The notes below the pieces were generated by a model. The model had not been told where the DNA came from and ran no database searches. It saw only the letters and a program-made list of their open reading frames with translations. Both the position numbers and the translations under genes were made by a program. This document shows positions 1-6,279 of a DNA stretch of 43,287 nt, in pieces. Positions within the stretch are counted from its first letter, which is position 1. Each line of letters begins with the position of its first letter. The DNA comes from a virus: positions 1-43,287 of the IMG/VR virus record IMGVR_UViG_3300037070_000457; one strand, written 5' to 3'.

Positions 1-91
1 GGGCCGTGAGACGGTGTTGGTGTCGAGGAGATCCCCCGACGAACGCACGACACGTCACGACGACGTAGTCGTCACCCGTAAGGAGCACATC

Positions 92-442
92 ATGAGCAAG
101 CTGCAGTTCACCGAAGGTGAGATCATGTTCGACGGTGTCGCCGTAGGCGACCTGGTGGCCGAAGGCCACGACGACTTCTGGACCAGCATCCAGGACGGCG
201 AAGCCGTCTACCTGCCGAGCGAAGCTCGGTACGAGCCGTGGGACGGCGAAGCCGTCACGAACGACTCCGAGGCTGCGAAGCAGCTGGCGTTCAAGGCCGA
301 GTGCGACGCCAAGGCCGCACGGGAGCACGTGATCGGGAACCCGCTCGTGACGCCGAAGGCGTCGAGGCGGATCGACCAGATCATGGCCAAGCAGAGCCGC
401 AAGCTCGCCTACGGCGACCTCAGCTGGTCGGCCCGAGCGTAG
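92..442 (+). CDS. Hypothetical protein, first gene of the early block
   Basis: A 116-residue protein I do not recognise. The start at 92 is chosen because AAGGAG lies 6 bases upstream of it; an in-frame ATG at 14 has no ribosome site. It is acidic in the first half (DGEAV twice, DFW, PSEAR) and basic near the C-terminus (KASRRIDQIMAKQSRKLAYGD). The repeated DGEAV peptides are both encoded by the hairpin GACGGC-GAA-GCCGTC, so part of the protein sequence appears to be dictated by DNA or RNA structure. No Cys motif, signal peptide or membrane segment is seen. Function unknown; the position suggests an early host-takeover gene. Confidence 0.8.
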   Translation: MSKLQFTEGEIMFDGVAVGDLVAEGHDDFWTSIQDGEAVYLPSEARYEPWDGEAVTNDSEAAKQLAFKAECDAKAAREHVIGNPLVTPKASRRIDQIMAKQSRKLAYGDLSWSARA

Positions 443-533
443 CTCGGCATTGCAGCGAAGCTGCAGCTTGAGTCACGGCCCTTCAGGGCCGTGGTTCCTG
501 CTGTGTCATCGAGGCACAACGGGGCGAAGCCCC
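194..533 (+). repeat. Cluster of six GCGAAGC mini-hairpins
   Basis: Six perfect stem-loops share the core GCGAAGC with a GAA triloop: 194-208, 215-229, 242-256, 272-284, 451-465 and 521-533. Stems are 5-6 bp and differ in sequence outside the core. Four lie inside the first gene and two in the gap after it, so coding need does not explain them. d(GCGAAGC) is known to form an unusually stable DNA mini-hairpin. A further copy with a 5-bp stem sits at the end of another gene at 15622-15634. Confidence 0.8.
474..493 (+). terminator. Stem-loop between genes 1 and 2
   Basis: CACGGCCC, loop TTCA, GGGCCGTG: a perfect 8-bp stem 32 bases after the first stop codon. There is no T-tract, so it may be an intrinsic terminator of the kind used in high-GC hosts or an mRNA-stabilising hairpin. 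The surrounding gap (443-555) also holds GCGAAGC hairpins at 451-465 and 521-533 and no open reading frame. Confidence 0.45.
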
Positions 534-547
534 GATCACGAATGGAG

Positions 548-565
548 GATCAGCCATGGCTGATC
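548..565. promoter_or_regulatory. 18-bp perfect palindrome over the gene 2 start codon
   Basis: GATCAGCCATGGCTGATC reads the same on both strands and is centred on the ATG at 556-558. The Shine-Dalgarno GGAGG at 544-548 abuts its left edge. In RNA the start codon would be in a stem; in DNA it could bind a dimeric protein. Confidence 0.5.
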
Positions 566-867
566 GAGTGTTGGTCATCTGCTACCAGAAGTCCCAGCCG
601 AAGGCTGGCTGGAGCCACTCCGTGGGCGACGAGGTCGCCTCGGCTTGGTTCAGCGACGGAGTCGCTGTCTACGACTCCCAGCCCCTTGGGGCTTGGTTGC
701 TGGCCGTTGCTGGCACCTACGGTGCCATCCACACCGAGGTCACGCCGCTGGAGGCCGTCAAGGCCTCCATGCTCGACCCGAAGGGTCGCCGCAACGACTG
801 GAACACGCCGCTCGGCGACGAGCAGTGGGGCCAGCCGAAGGCTGACGGGACGGTCTGCGAATGGTGA
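556..867 (+). CDS. Hypothetical protein
   Basis: A 103-residue protein without a family I recognise. GGAGG at 544-548 supports the ATG at 556. It is soluble, with several Trp residues (GWSHS, SAWFSDG, LGAWLLAVAG) and two near-identical peptides, SQPKAGW and GQPKADG, each encoded by a CAGCC-GAA-GGCTG hairpin (595-607 and 832-844). The stop overlaps the next start (861), so the two are translationally coupled. Function unknown. Confidence 0.75.
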   Translation: MADRVLVICYQKSQPKAGWSHSVGDEVASAWFSDGVAVYDSQPLGAWLLAVAGTYGAIHTEVTPLEAVKASMLDPKGRRNDWNTPLGDEQWGQPKADGTVCEW

Positions 868-1079
868 CCCACGACGAGTTCGCCCCGAAGGGGCTGTGCG
901 CCACGAGCCTCGGAGAGGCTCGGTACGGCGTCGTGGCAGGCTTCCAGCATCCCCTTGGGGATGACCTGCCGATCAAGGTGGCCCTGTGCGGCCACTGCGG
1001 GCGAATCGTGCCCGTCGCCATGGACGCCCGTGAGGGCGCAATGGTCGCCGTCCCAACCCACAAGAGCATCCCCCGATAG
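861..1079 (+). CDS. Hypothetical small protein with a CxxC knuckle
   Basis: A 72-residue protein that starts 7 bases inside the previous gene. The motif LCGHCGRIV (Cys-x2-Cys) in the middle resembles half of a zinc ribbon, but no second Cys pair is present, so metal binding would need a dimer. The stop codon lies in the loop of the 9-bp hairpin at 1066-1087. Not recognised; function unknown. Confidence 0.65.
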   Translation: MVTHDEFAPKGLCATSLGEARYGVVAGFQHPLGDDLPIKVALCGHCGRIVPVAMDAREGAMVAVPTHKSIPR

Positions 1080-1087
1080 GGGGATGC
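1066..1087 (+). terminator. 9-bp stem-loop spanning the stop codon
   Basis: GCATCCCCC, loop GATA, GGGGGATGC is a perfect 9-bp stem whose loop contains the TAG stop of the preceding gene. A second stem-loop, CAGGCCC, TACG, GGGCCTG (1103-1120), follows and ends in TCATTTGGGG; its C(UACG)G closing is a stable RNA tetraloop. The pair probably terminates or protects the upstream transcript. Confidence 0.55.
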
Positions 1088-1102
1088 ACATTGCCCTTAT
1101 GG

Positions 1103-1120
1103 CAGGCCCTACGGGGCCTG
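1103..1120 (+). terminator. UACG tetraloop hairpin before gene 4
   Basis: A 7-bp stem CAGGCCC/GGGCCTG closed by a TACG loop, followed by TCATTT. Together with the hairpin at 1066-1087 it fills the gap between the genes at 861 and 1166. Confidence 0.5.
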
Positions 1121-1143
1121 TCATTTGGGGAGTGTCACCGTGG

Positions 1144-1160
1144 CATTCCTGAAAGGAATG
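1144..1160 (+). promoter_or_regulatory. Ribosome-binding hairpin (TGAAA loop)
   Basis: CATTCC, loop TGAAA, GGAATG. The Shine-Dalgarno GAAAGGA spans the loop and 3' arm and lies 8 bases before the ATG at 1166. The same design occurs at 3190-3204, 4654-4666 and, with loop TAGGA, at 2079-2093. Confidence 0.6.
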
Positions 1161-1165
1161 AAGCA

Positions 1166-1975
1166 ATGAACCTGAACATCATCGGCTACGCCGTGTTGGT
1201 CATCTCGGCCGACGTCCCGCAGCCCGACGTGTTCGACTCCGAGCCGAAGGCTCAGGAGTACATGACGCTGGCCAACGCCATCGGCGTCGAGGTCAGCGGG
1301 CCGTACCCCGTCGTGGACACCAAGTCCTTGGACTTGGAGGTCCCCGAGGACTGGGCCGACGACGTCACCTGTGGTGACGACTGCCCGAAGTGCGGGGACT
1401 ACGTCCCCGAGGACGAGGTCCAGCACGACATCGAGACGATGTCGGACTCGGAGTTCCTGGCCAAGTACGCCGTCAAGCTCGACGACGACGTCGTCGACAT
1501 GAACGAGGACTGGCCCGAGACGGGACCGTTGGTCCCCGACGCCCCGAGGTCCAACCTCGCCTTCGGCGAGTTCCTGCCGAACCCCGAGGACATGGAGGGC
1601 GGCTTCGACCTGGACATCGACCCTCCCGAAGGGATGGACGATGACGACATCGACGTCGTGGCCAACGCCTTCACCTGGGCCACTTCGTGGCCAGTTGGCA
1701 ACGCCGAGCCCGTTGAGTCGTCTACGACGATCAACCTGTTCCTGGTCAACAGCGACGGGTCGTACTGGCAGTGCGGCATCCTGAGCGCCAAGGACGCCCC
1801 CAAGGGCGTCCGTCACCTGGCGGACGTGCTGTCGGCTGTCGTCGAGGGTCGGGAGATGGCGACCTACGGTCGCATCCTGAACCGTGACGAGGCCAAGGCG
1901 CAGATGGTGTACGCCTGGGAGACGGCCAACAACCCCCAGTTCCGTTACACGGAACAGGGCTGGGACATCCCCTAG
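1166..1975 (+). CDS. Hypothetical acidic protein
   Basis: A 269-residue, strongly acidic protein I do not recognise. The start at 1166 has GAAAGGA 8 bases upstream; the open frame extends to 1091 without a ribosome site. Around residues 68-78 it has CGDDCPKCGD, a Cys cluster like a zinc knuckle; residues 140-190 are rich in Asp and Glu (GFDLDIDPPEG, DDDDID), as in nucleic-acid-mimic or host-inhibitor proteins, though that role is only a possibility. The C-terminal 100 residues (SYWQCGILS, RHLADVLSAVV) look like a small folded domain. At least eight perfect hairpins lie in the coding sequence, for example 1320-1337, 1522-1536 and 1792-1811. Confidence 0.8.
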   Translation: MNLNIIGYAVLVISADVPQPDVFDSEPKAQEYMTLANAIGVEVSGPYPVVDTKSLDLEVPEDWADDVTCGDDCPKCGDYVPEDEVQHDIETMSDSEFLAKYAVKLDDDVVDMNEDWPETGPLVPDAPRSNLAFGEFLPNPEDMEGGFDLDIDPPEGMDDDDIDVVANAFTWATSWPVGNAEPVESSTTINLFLVNSDGSYWQCGILSAKDAPKGVRHLADVLSAVVEGREMATYGRILNRDEAKAQMVYAWETANNPQFRYTEQGWDIP

Positions 1976-2012
1976 CCTGGGCGCAATGCATCCCCCCCCG
2001 CATCACGCAGTA

Positions 2013-2027
2013 CGGCCCAAAGGGCCG
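2013..2027 (+). terminator. Stem-loop before the 2032 TTGACA
   Basis: CGGCCC, loop AAA, GGGCCG, a 6-bp stem in the gap 1976-2099 after an acidic-protein gene. It lies 4 bases before TTGACA (2032-2037), the same hairpin-then-TTGACA order seen at 3116/3142, 4580/4608 and 6470/6495. Confidence 0.5.
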
Positions 2028-2031
2028 CAGC

Positions 2032-2093
2032 TTGACAAGCATGAGACGATGGCATCGGAAATCCCGAAGTCACGACGACATCCTAGGAGGATG
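2032..2093 (+). promoter_or_regulatory. Boundary cassette: TTGACA and SD hairpin
   Basis: TTGACA (2032-2037) lies 68 bases before the ATG at 2100. A clear -10 is not visible at 17 bp; a weak GACGAT occurs after 7 bp. At 2079-2093 CATCC-TAGGA-GGATG forms a hairpin that contains the Shine-Dalgarno AGGAGG. Promoter activity is inferred from position and from similarity to the other cassettes. Confidence 0.4.
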
Positions 2094-2099
2094 TGCAAC

Positions 2100-2924
2100 A
2101 TGATGACCGCAACGCAGTTGGTGATGGTGCTGAGCACCATTTCCCCGACCGACCTTCCGTCGGTCACCAGGGCCAAGGCCCTGTACAAGGCGTTCCGAGT
2201 GGAGCGTGGTTTCGCAGCGGCTTCGCCGCAGCTGCTGACCGAGCCCTCGGCCAACGCCAAGATGGACAAGTCCATCCAGCCCAGCTACGGACTCAGCCTG
2301 TCGCCGTGGCGACTGAGCGGGGTGCTGAACGCTTGCATGAAGGCCACTAGGGGTTGCCGTTCGCTGTGTCTCAACACAGCTGGCAAGGGTCGGTACAACT
2401 CCGTCCAGGAAGGACGGAAGGTGAAGACGCAGTTCCTGGTCGCTCACCCCGAAGCCTTCCTGGCGCTGCTGGTCCACGAGCTACGCCGTGCCGTGAAGCG
2501 GCACGACGTGCCGATCGCCATGAGGCTCAACGTCCTCAGCGACATCCAGTGGGAGACGGCTACGCCGTGGCTGTTCGAGATGTTCCGTGACGTCACGTTC
2601 TACGACTACACGAAGCACCTGGATCGGGGCAGGGCCCCGATGCCGAACTACCACCTGACCATGTCAGCATCGGAGATGATGACCAACCTGGACATCGCCA
2701 ACCTGCTGGGCATGGGCAACAACGTCACCGTTGTTGCGGACAAGCTGGACAAGGTCGTGCCGACCCATTTCATGGGTCACCCCGTCATCGACGGCGACCT
2801 GACGGACTTCCGTCCCAGCGACCCCAAGGGGGTCGTGGTCTTCCTCAAGCCCAAGGGCAAGGCGCAGAAGGCGCCTCGGGGCGGCTTCGTCCGCACCGCT
2901 GACGGCTTCGAGGTGAGGGCATGA
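2100..2924 (+). CDS. gp88-like phage protein
   Basis: A 274-residue protein resembling the actinophage 'gene product 88' family, whose function is unknown. The family signature visible here is LSLSPWRLSG, then a Cys-rich stretch CMKATRGCRSLCLNTAGKGR, then the SVQEGRKVKTQ segment and a region ending in DVTFYDYTKHLDR. Four residues (three Cys and a nearby His/Asp set) could bind metal. AGGAGG 9 bases upstream supports the ATG at 2100; ORF continues upstream without a ribosome site. It overlaps the next gene by 4 bases (ATGA). It may act in early host takeover, but there is no direct evidence for this. Confidence 0.85.
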   Translation: MMTATQLVMVLSTISPTDLPSVTRAKALYKAFRVERGFAAASPQLLTEPSANAKMDKSIQPSYGLSLSPWRLSGVLNACMKATRGCRSLCLNTAGKGRYNSVQEGRKVKTQFLVAHPEAFLALLVHELRRAVKRHDVPIAMRLNVLSDIQWETATPWLFEMFRDVTFYDYTKHLDRGRAPMPNYHLTMSASEMMTNLDIANLLGMGNNVTVVADKLDKVVPTHFMGHPVIDGDLTDFRPSDPKGVVVFLKPKGKAQKAPRGGFVRTADGFEVRA

Positions 2925-3118
2925 TCTGCGCTCACTGCGACCACGACATCGAGCGTCACTTCGATGGGCTGAACGGCCCATCGGAGTCGTGCTCGCAGTG
3001 CGTCGTGGAGATCCTGGCGGGCACCCACCCGTACAGCGACTACGTCGACCTCGACGACGACTACACGGACCAGCTGCGCAGTGCCCGACAGTGGGCCTGC
3101 GTGGACTTCGACCACTGA
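2921..3118 (+). CDS. Small zinc-ribbon protein
   Basis: A 65-residue protein with two Cys pairs, ICAHCDH near the N-terminus and SCSQCVV about 20 residues later, as in a treble-clef or zinc-ribbon fold. It is acidic after that (DYVDLDDDYTD). It starts inside the stop of the gp88-like gene (ATGA), so expression is coupled. The hairpin at 2962-2983 (8-bp stem) lies inside the gene between the Cys pairs. Likely a small nucleic-acid- or protein-binding factor; the specific role is unknown. Confidence 0.75.
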   Translation: MICAHCDHDIERHFDGLNGPSESCSQCVVEILAGTHPYSDYVDLDDDYTDQLRSARQWACVDFDH

Positions 3119-3130
3119 CCCCTTGGGTCA
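3116..3130 (+). terminator. Stem-loop after the zinc-ribbon gene
   Basis: TGACCC, loop CTT, GGGTCA, a 6-bp stem starting at the stop codon, followed by AAATCCCCCCC. It ends the first transcription unit just before TTGACA at 3142. Confidence 0.5.
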
Positions 3131-3141
3131 AATCCCCCCCC

Positions 3142-3204
3142 TTGACAGGGCTGATAACGTGCTAATCGGCACTCCAGCCACCCCGAATACATCCTGAAAG
3201 GATG
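3142..3204 (+). promoter_or_regulatory. Boundary cassette with TTGACA-N7-TAACGT and SD hairpin
   Basis: TTGACA (3142-3147), 7 bases, then TAACGT (3155-3160), preceded by TGA so that TGnTAnnnT forms an extended -10. The start codon at 3210 is 68 bases from TTGACA. The leader ends in the hairpin CATCC-TGAAA-GGATG (3190-3204) that carries the ribosome site. A spacing of 7 is too short for standard sigma-70 recognition, so either the extended -10 acts alone or TTGACA is part of another protein's site. Confidence 0.5.
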
Positions 3205-3209
3205 CCACA

Positions 3210-3479
3210 GTGAACAACGTTGACACCTGGCGAGCCGAGGACGGCTCGTACCCCACCAACGGCTACGGCGACTGGGTCGCCAAGCACGCCCAGTGGACCC
3301 CGCCGACCTTCGAGCAGGTCTACGAGGGCCGAGTGGCCCGCCTCAAGGACCTGACGGCCTTCTGGGCCGAGAGGATGCAGTCCTCCGACGTCAAGGCCGA
3401 CCCGTCCCGCTACGCCTTCGCCCACGGCATGTGGAGCGGGGCCAAGGCGGCGCTGGTCATCATGGGGGAGGTGCTCTAG
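3210..3479 (+). CDS. Hypothetical protein
   Basis: An 89-residue soluble protein, GTG start at 3210 with GAAAGGA 9 bases upstream. It begins NNVDTWRAEDGSYP and ends in a helical, Ala-rich segment (FAHGMWSGAKAALVIMGEVL). Not recognised. It heads a unit of four genes with overlapping or near-overlapping ends (3210-4565). No Cys motif or signal peptide. Confidence 0.75.
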   Translation: MNNVDTWRAEDGSYPTNGYGDWVAKHAQWTPPTFEQVYEGRVARLKDLTAFWAERMQSSDVKADPSRYAFAHGMWSGAKAALVIMGEVL

Positions 3480-3688
3480 TGAGCAAGCTCACCCTGGGCC
3501 TCCTGGCCGTCCTGCTTGTCGCCTTCGGCGCCCTGTCGTCGTGGCTCGTTGTCGAGCGTCAGCCCGTCAACCACTGTGCTCTCGTGGACTACGTCCACGG
3601 GACCTGGTACAACCACCAGGGTGAGGCCGTCGGCCTCGCCCCCGTCGAAGATGCACCCATCACCTACCTAGGAGAGTGTGGACAATGA
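3479..3688 (+). CDS. Small membrane-anchored protein
   Basis: A 69-residue protein with one N-terminal hydrophobic helix (LTLGLLAVLLVAFGALSSWL, about residues 4-23) followed by a soluble tail with two Cys (NHCALVDY and GECGQ). The GTG at 3479 overlaps the previous stop; GGGGGAGG lies 8 bases upstream. The helix could be an uncleaved signal anchor, with the Cys-containing tail outside and possibly disulfide-linked. Function unknown; a superinfection or envelope role is conceivable. Confidence 0.7.
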   Translation: MSKLTLGLLAVLLVAFGALSSWLVVERQPVNHCALVDYVHGTWYNHQGEAVGLAPVEDAPITYLGECGQ

Positions 3689-4158
3689 CCACCGTCGATG
3701 ACTACGTCATCACCGAACGTACCACCCTCAAGGGCATCACCTGGTACGCCAGGGAGATCCTCAAGCGTGAGGGGCTGGCTGACGCTGGCTGGGTCGTGGT
3801 CTGGGACCACGCCAAGCGCCGCTTCGGCCAGTGCTGCTACAGCAGCAAGCAGATCCACCTCAGCCAGGCGATCTTCTCGCAGCCCGAGAACCGCCCCAAG
3901 GCGCAGGACACCATCCTGCACGAGGTGGCCCACGCCCTGGCGGGGCCTGGGGCGGGCCACGGCCCGCTGTGGGTCAGCCAGGCTCTCGCTCTGGGAGCGG
4001 TGCCCCAGAGGACGGCGTCCGTCGTCGTGGCCCCCAAGGGGGCCTGGCTCGGCAGCTGTGGCTGCGGCCAGGACATCCACACGAAGTACCGCATGACCAA
4101 GGGCCGCACATGGTCCTGCCGCAAGTGCCAGACCACCGTCACATGGAAGAAGGGCTAG
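3685..4158 (+). CDS. SprT-like zinc metalloprotease
   Basis: A 157-residue protein of the SprT/Spartan-like family. The zinc-protease motif is ILHEVAHAL with a third ligand in GAGHGPLW (His79, Glu80, His83, His92). A C-terminal zinc ribbon follows (CGCG at 125-128 and CRKC at 145-148). SprT-like domains in eukaryotes degrade DNA-protein crosslinks; the bacterial and phage members are poorly understood. ATG at 3685 has AGGAGA 9 bases upstream and overlaps the previous stop (ATGA). It may act on proteins bound to DNA during replication. Confidence 0.85.
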   Translation: MTTVDDYVITERTTLKGITWYAREILKREGLADAGWVVVWDHAKRRFGQCCYSSKQIHLSQAIFSQPENRPKAQDTILHEVAHALAGPGAGHGPLWVSQALALGAVPQRTASVVVAPKGAWLGSCGCGQDIHTKYRMTKGRTWSCRKCQTTVTWKKG

Positions 4159-4160
4159 AC

Positions 4161-4565
4161 ATGAGCATGTTCCCTGGTGCCTACAGCACCATCATCACCA
4201 ACGAGGCGGGCGAGCCGCTGGGGTGGGACAACCACTACCACGACGACGAGCCCACCTACGACGACTACGCCGACTCGGTCCGTGAGGCCCAGGCGGAGGC
4301 GGAGTACGAGCGCTACATGCAGGACAAGGCCGACGAGGGCCTGTGCTGCGAGGAGGGCGACTGGTACGGCTCCGACCCCCAGAGCCTGTGGCTCTGCTCG
4401 TGGTGCCACGAGGTCATCCCCCCGCAGCTGCACAAGGGCCGTGGGGTCCTGCACCCCGAGGAGCACAGCGGCACCGCCGACTGGGCCCGTGTCCCCCGCA
4501 ACCCGTGGTGGAACAAGCACCACCTGCACGAGATGGAGGTCGACCTGCTCGACGGCCTCCTGTGA
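4161..4565 (+). CDS. Hypothetical Cys/His-rich protein
   Basis: A 134-residue acidic protein. The N-terminal half is rich in Asp, Glu and Tyr (EPTYDDYADSVREAQAEAE), followed by EGLCCEEGDW and LWLCSWCHEV, which together could form a zinc site. The C-terminus has several His (WWNKHHLHEMEVD). It starts two bases after the SprT-like gene. Not recognised; the Cys pairs suggest a small metal-binding adaptor. Confidence 0.75.
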   Translation: MSMFPGAYSTIITNEAGEPLGWDNHYHDDEPTYDDYADSVREAQAEAEYERYMQDKADEGLCCEEGDWYGSDPQSLWLCSWCHEVIPPQLHKGRGVLHPEEHSGTADWARVPRNPWWNKHHLHEMEVDLLDGLL

Positions 4566-4579
4566 TGCCATCAGCCACA

Positions 4580-4616
4580 GGCTGTCAGGGCCCTGCTGGG
4601 TTGGGCCTTGACAGCC
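4580..4616 (+). terminator. 14-bp stem-loop overlapping the next TTGACA
   Basis: GGCTGTCAGGGCCC, loop TGCTGGGTT, GGGCCTTGACAGCC: 14 pairs, one a G-T wobble. The 3' arm contains TTGACA (4608-4613), so the terminator of one unit and the promoter or operator of the next share bases. It lies in the 107-base gap 4566-4672. Confidence 0.65.
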
Positions 4617-4666
4617 GTGGTACGTTGTTCCCAGCAAGCCAGCCATCCACAACCACCTGAAAGGTG
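4608..4666 (+). promoter_or_regulatory. Boundary cassette with TTGACA-N7-TACGTT and SD hairpin
   Basis: TTGACA (4608-4613), 7 bases, TACGTT (4621-4626) with TGG in front (extended -10 pattern). The ATG at 4673 is exactly 65 bases from TTGACA. The leader contains CATCCACAACCA, also found at the 16275 cassette, and the hairpin CACC-TGAAA-GGTG (4654-4666) with the ribosome site. Confidence 0.55.
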
Positions 4667-4672
4667 AACATC

Positions 4673-5095
4673 ATGACCAAGCGCTACACCATCCACCACG
4701 ACCCCTACATCAACCCCAACGCCTACTGCACCATCCACGACAGCCTCGTGGACTGCGGCGACGGTCAACGCATCGCCCTGGACGACGCCACCCAGAAGGC
4801 CCAGCGGTTCTGGGGCGGCTCGGCGGCGTGCCGCAACCACCTCGGTGAGGCCCTGGCCCAGGACATGCCCACCCCCCAGCCCGTGACCCAGGTCGCCATC
4901 TACGACGTGCCGATGGTGGTCACCGTCACCGACGGCAAGCTGATCTCGGTGGCGTTCAACGCCAACGAGGCCATCCCGTCCATCGCCAGCTGCGACATGT
5001 CGTTCGCCGACGCCTCGGCGTACGAGACGGCCAAGGCGGTCTGGGACCTGGTCCAGTCCATGGCCAAGTACGAGCCCACCATGGTGACGTCATGA
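4673..5095 (+). CDS. Hypothetical protein
   Basis: A 140-residue protein. ATG at 4673 follows GAAAGG by 8 bases; a GTG at 4664 would lie inside the ribosome site. Residues 1-40 contain His and Cys (YTIHHDPYINPNAYCTIHDS, LVDCGDG); the C-terminal half is a mixed fold (VAIYDVPMVVTVTDGKLISV). Not recognised. First gene of a six-gene unit (4673-6479) in which every junction is a 4-base ATGA or GTGA overlap. Confidence 0.75.
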   Translation: MTKRYTIHHDPYINPNAYCTIHDSLVDCGDGQRIALDDATQKAQRFWGGSAACRNHLGEALAQDMPTPQPVTQVAIYDVPMVVTVTDGKLISVAFNANEAIPSIASCDMSFADASAYETAKAVWDLVQSMAKYEPTMVTS

Positions 5096-5310
5096 GGGCC
5101 CGAGTGGCACGGCACGCCGTCCTGTTCCGCAAGGGGCAGACGGCGCACGCCGTGACCGACCTGGACACCCTGGCGTCCATCTGCGGCAAGCCCGTCAACA
5201 AGACGGCCAAGGACGTCTTCTGGGCGTCCCAGCGGCGTTCCGCCGTGACCTGTCAGCGCTGCCACGACTCCATCTGGAGCGGGCGTACCAAGTGGGAGGT
5301 GTCGCCGTGA
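5092..5310 (+). CDS. Hypothetical small basic protein with CxxC
   Basis: A 72-residue basic protein beginning MRARVARHAVLFRKGQTAHA. It has a single Cys at SICGKPVNKT and a pair VTCQRCHDSIW near the C-terminus, which could give a three-Cys-plus-His zinc site. It overlaps both neighbours by 4 bases. Not recognised; the basic charge suggests nucleic-acid contact. Confidence 0.7.
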   Translation: MRARVARHAVLFRKGQTAHAVTDLDTLASICGKPVNKTAKDVFWASQRRSAVTCQRCHDSIWSGRTKWEVSP

Positions 5311-5720
5311 GCACACGAGTCGACGTGTACTGGAACCTGCACAAGCAGCTGTTCAGCATCCGCAACACGACGACAGGCCGTGTGATCGACCACGCCACCG
5401 AGGTGTGGGTCGAGAACGCCGACCTGGTCGTCCAGCCCGCAGGGCGGGACAGGGTCCGCCGTGAGGGCAAGAAGAACGTCCACGCCTTCGTGCGGGGCAA
5501 CCTGTACTCGGCAACGATGACGGTGCGGGGCCCGTCCCCCTCGTTCGAGGGGTACCTGCCGCACCACCGAGTCTCGTACAACCCGTACGAGAACGACACC
5601 TTCGTGTCGAGGGTGACGGGTCAGCCCGTCACCTCCGCCTCGATGGTCCAACTGCTCAAGATCGGCCCCAAGCCGCTCATCTGGGCAGCCGCACACAACT
5701 ACAAGGAGACGCTCACATGA
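5307..5720 (+). CDS. Conserved phage protein of unknown function (KNVHAF motif)
   Basis: A 137-residue protein like a family common in phages of many hosts, marked by VYWNLHKQLFSIRN near the N-terminus and GRDRVRREGKKNVHAFVRG around residues 46-64. No biochemical role is known to me. The GTG at 5307 is preferred over the upstream frame start because GGGAGG lies 7 bases before it and it overlaps the previous stop (GTGA). Basic and soluble, with no Cys motif. Confidence 0.8.
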   Translation: MSTRVDVYWNLHKQLFSIRNTTTGRVIDHATEVWVENADLVVQPAGRDRVRREGKKNVHAFVRGNLYSATMTVRGPSPSFEGYLPHHRVSYNPYENDTFVSRVTGQPVTSASMVQLLKIGPKPLIWAAAHNYKETLT

Positions 5721-6067
5721 GCACCAACCTGCCAGACGGGGGCCTGTTCGCTCAGGCCCTGGACATCCTCGACCAGCGTGGCTGGTCCCAGGGCATGATG
5801 GAGGACGCCGAAGGGCGGGTCTGCATCCTCGGGGCCTGCAACCTGGCTGCCTTCGGCAACGCCTTCGGGGCGCCCTGCGACGACACCCCCGAGGCCGACG
5901 CCGCCTACGAGGCGGAGCAGGTCATCTGGGGGCAGGTGGCCCGTGAGGTCGTCGGCTCCCGCCTGGGGGCCGTTGGCCCCTGGAACGACGACCCCACCAC
6001 CACGGTGGACGACGTCAAGCAGGCGCTAAGGCGCCTCAGCTACCTGTACGACGAGCCCGAGTCATGA
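5717..6067 (+). CDS. DUF6197-like protein
   Basis: A 116-residue protein resembling DUF6197, a family seen in actinobacteria and their phages. Matching features are ALDILDQRGWSQG near the start, a RVCILGACNLAAFG segment, and GPWNDDPTTTVDDVKQALRR near the end. The function of the family is unknown. It starts in the previous stop (ATGA) and overlaps the next gene in the same way. Confidence 0.75.
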   Translation: MSTNLPDGGLFAQALDILDQRGWSQGMMEDAEGRVCILGACNLAAFGNAFGAPCDDTPEADAAYEAEQVIWGQVAREVVGSRLGAVGPWNDDPTTTVDDVKQALRRLSYLYDEPES

Positions 6068-6279
6068 AGACGCTCGGCTTCCTCATCTTGTACGTCGGCG
6101 TGATGGCTGCGCTGATCGTCGCCGAGGGCGTCTGGGGCGTCAAGTACCCGTTCAGGGACCCCGCCCTCACGAACATCCAGCACTACAGCCAGGAGTACGG
6201 CCCGTTGGGCTACATCATCCCCGCTGTGATACTGTACGGTATCGTGTGGCTCATCAACGAGAGCAGGGAGAACCCATGA
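6064..6279 (+). CDS. Small protein with two membrane helices
   Basis: A 71-residue protein with hydrophobic helices at about residues 4-22 (LGFLILYVGVMAALIVAEG) and 47-65 (GPLGYIIPAVILYGIVWLI) and a short polar loop between. Both ends carry charges. Holins can look like this, but it lies in the early block away from the lysis cassette, so an early membrane role such as superinfection exclusion is as likely. ATGA overlaps on both sides. Confidence 0.7.
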   Translation: MKTLGFLILYVGVMAALIVAEGVWGVKYPFRDPALTNIQHYSQEYGPLGYIIPAVILYGIVWLINESRENP

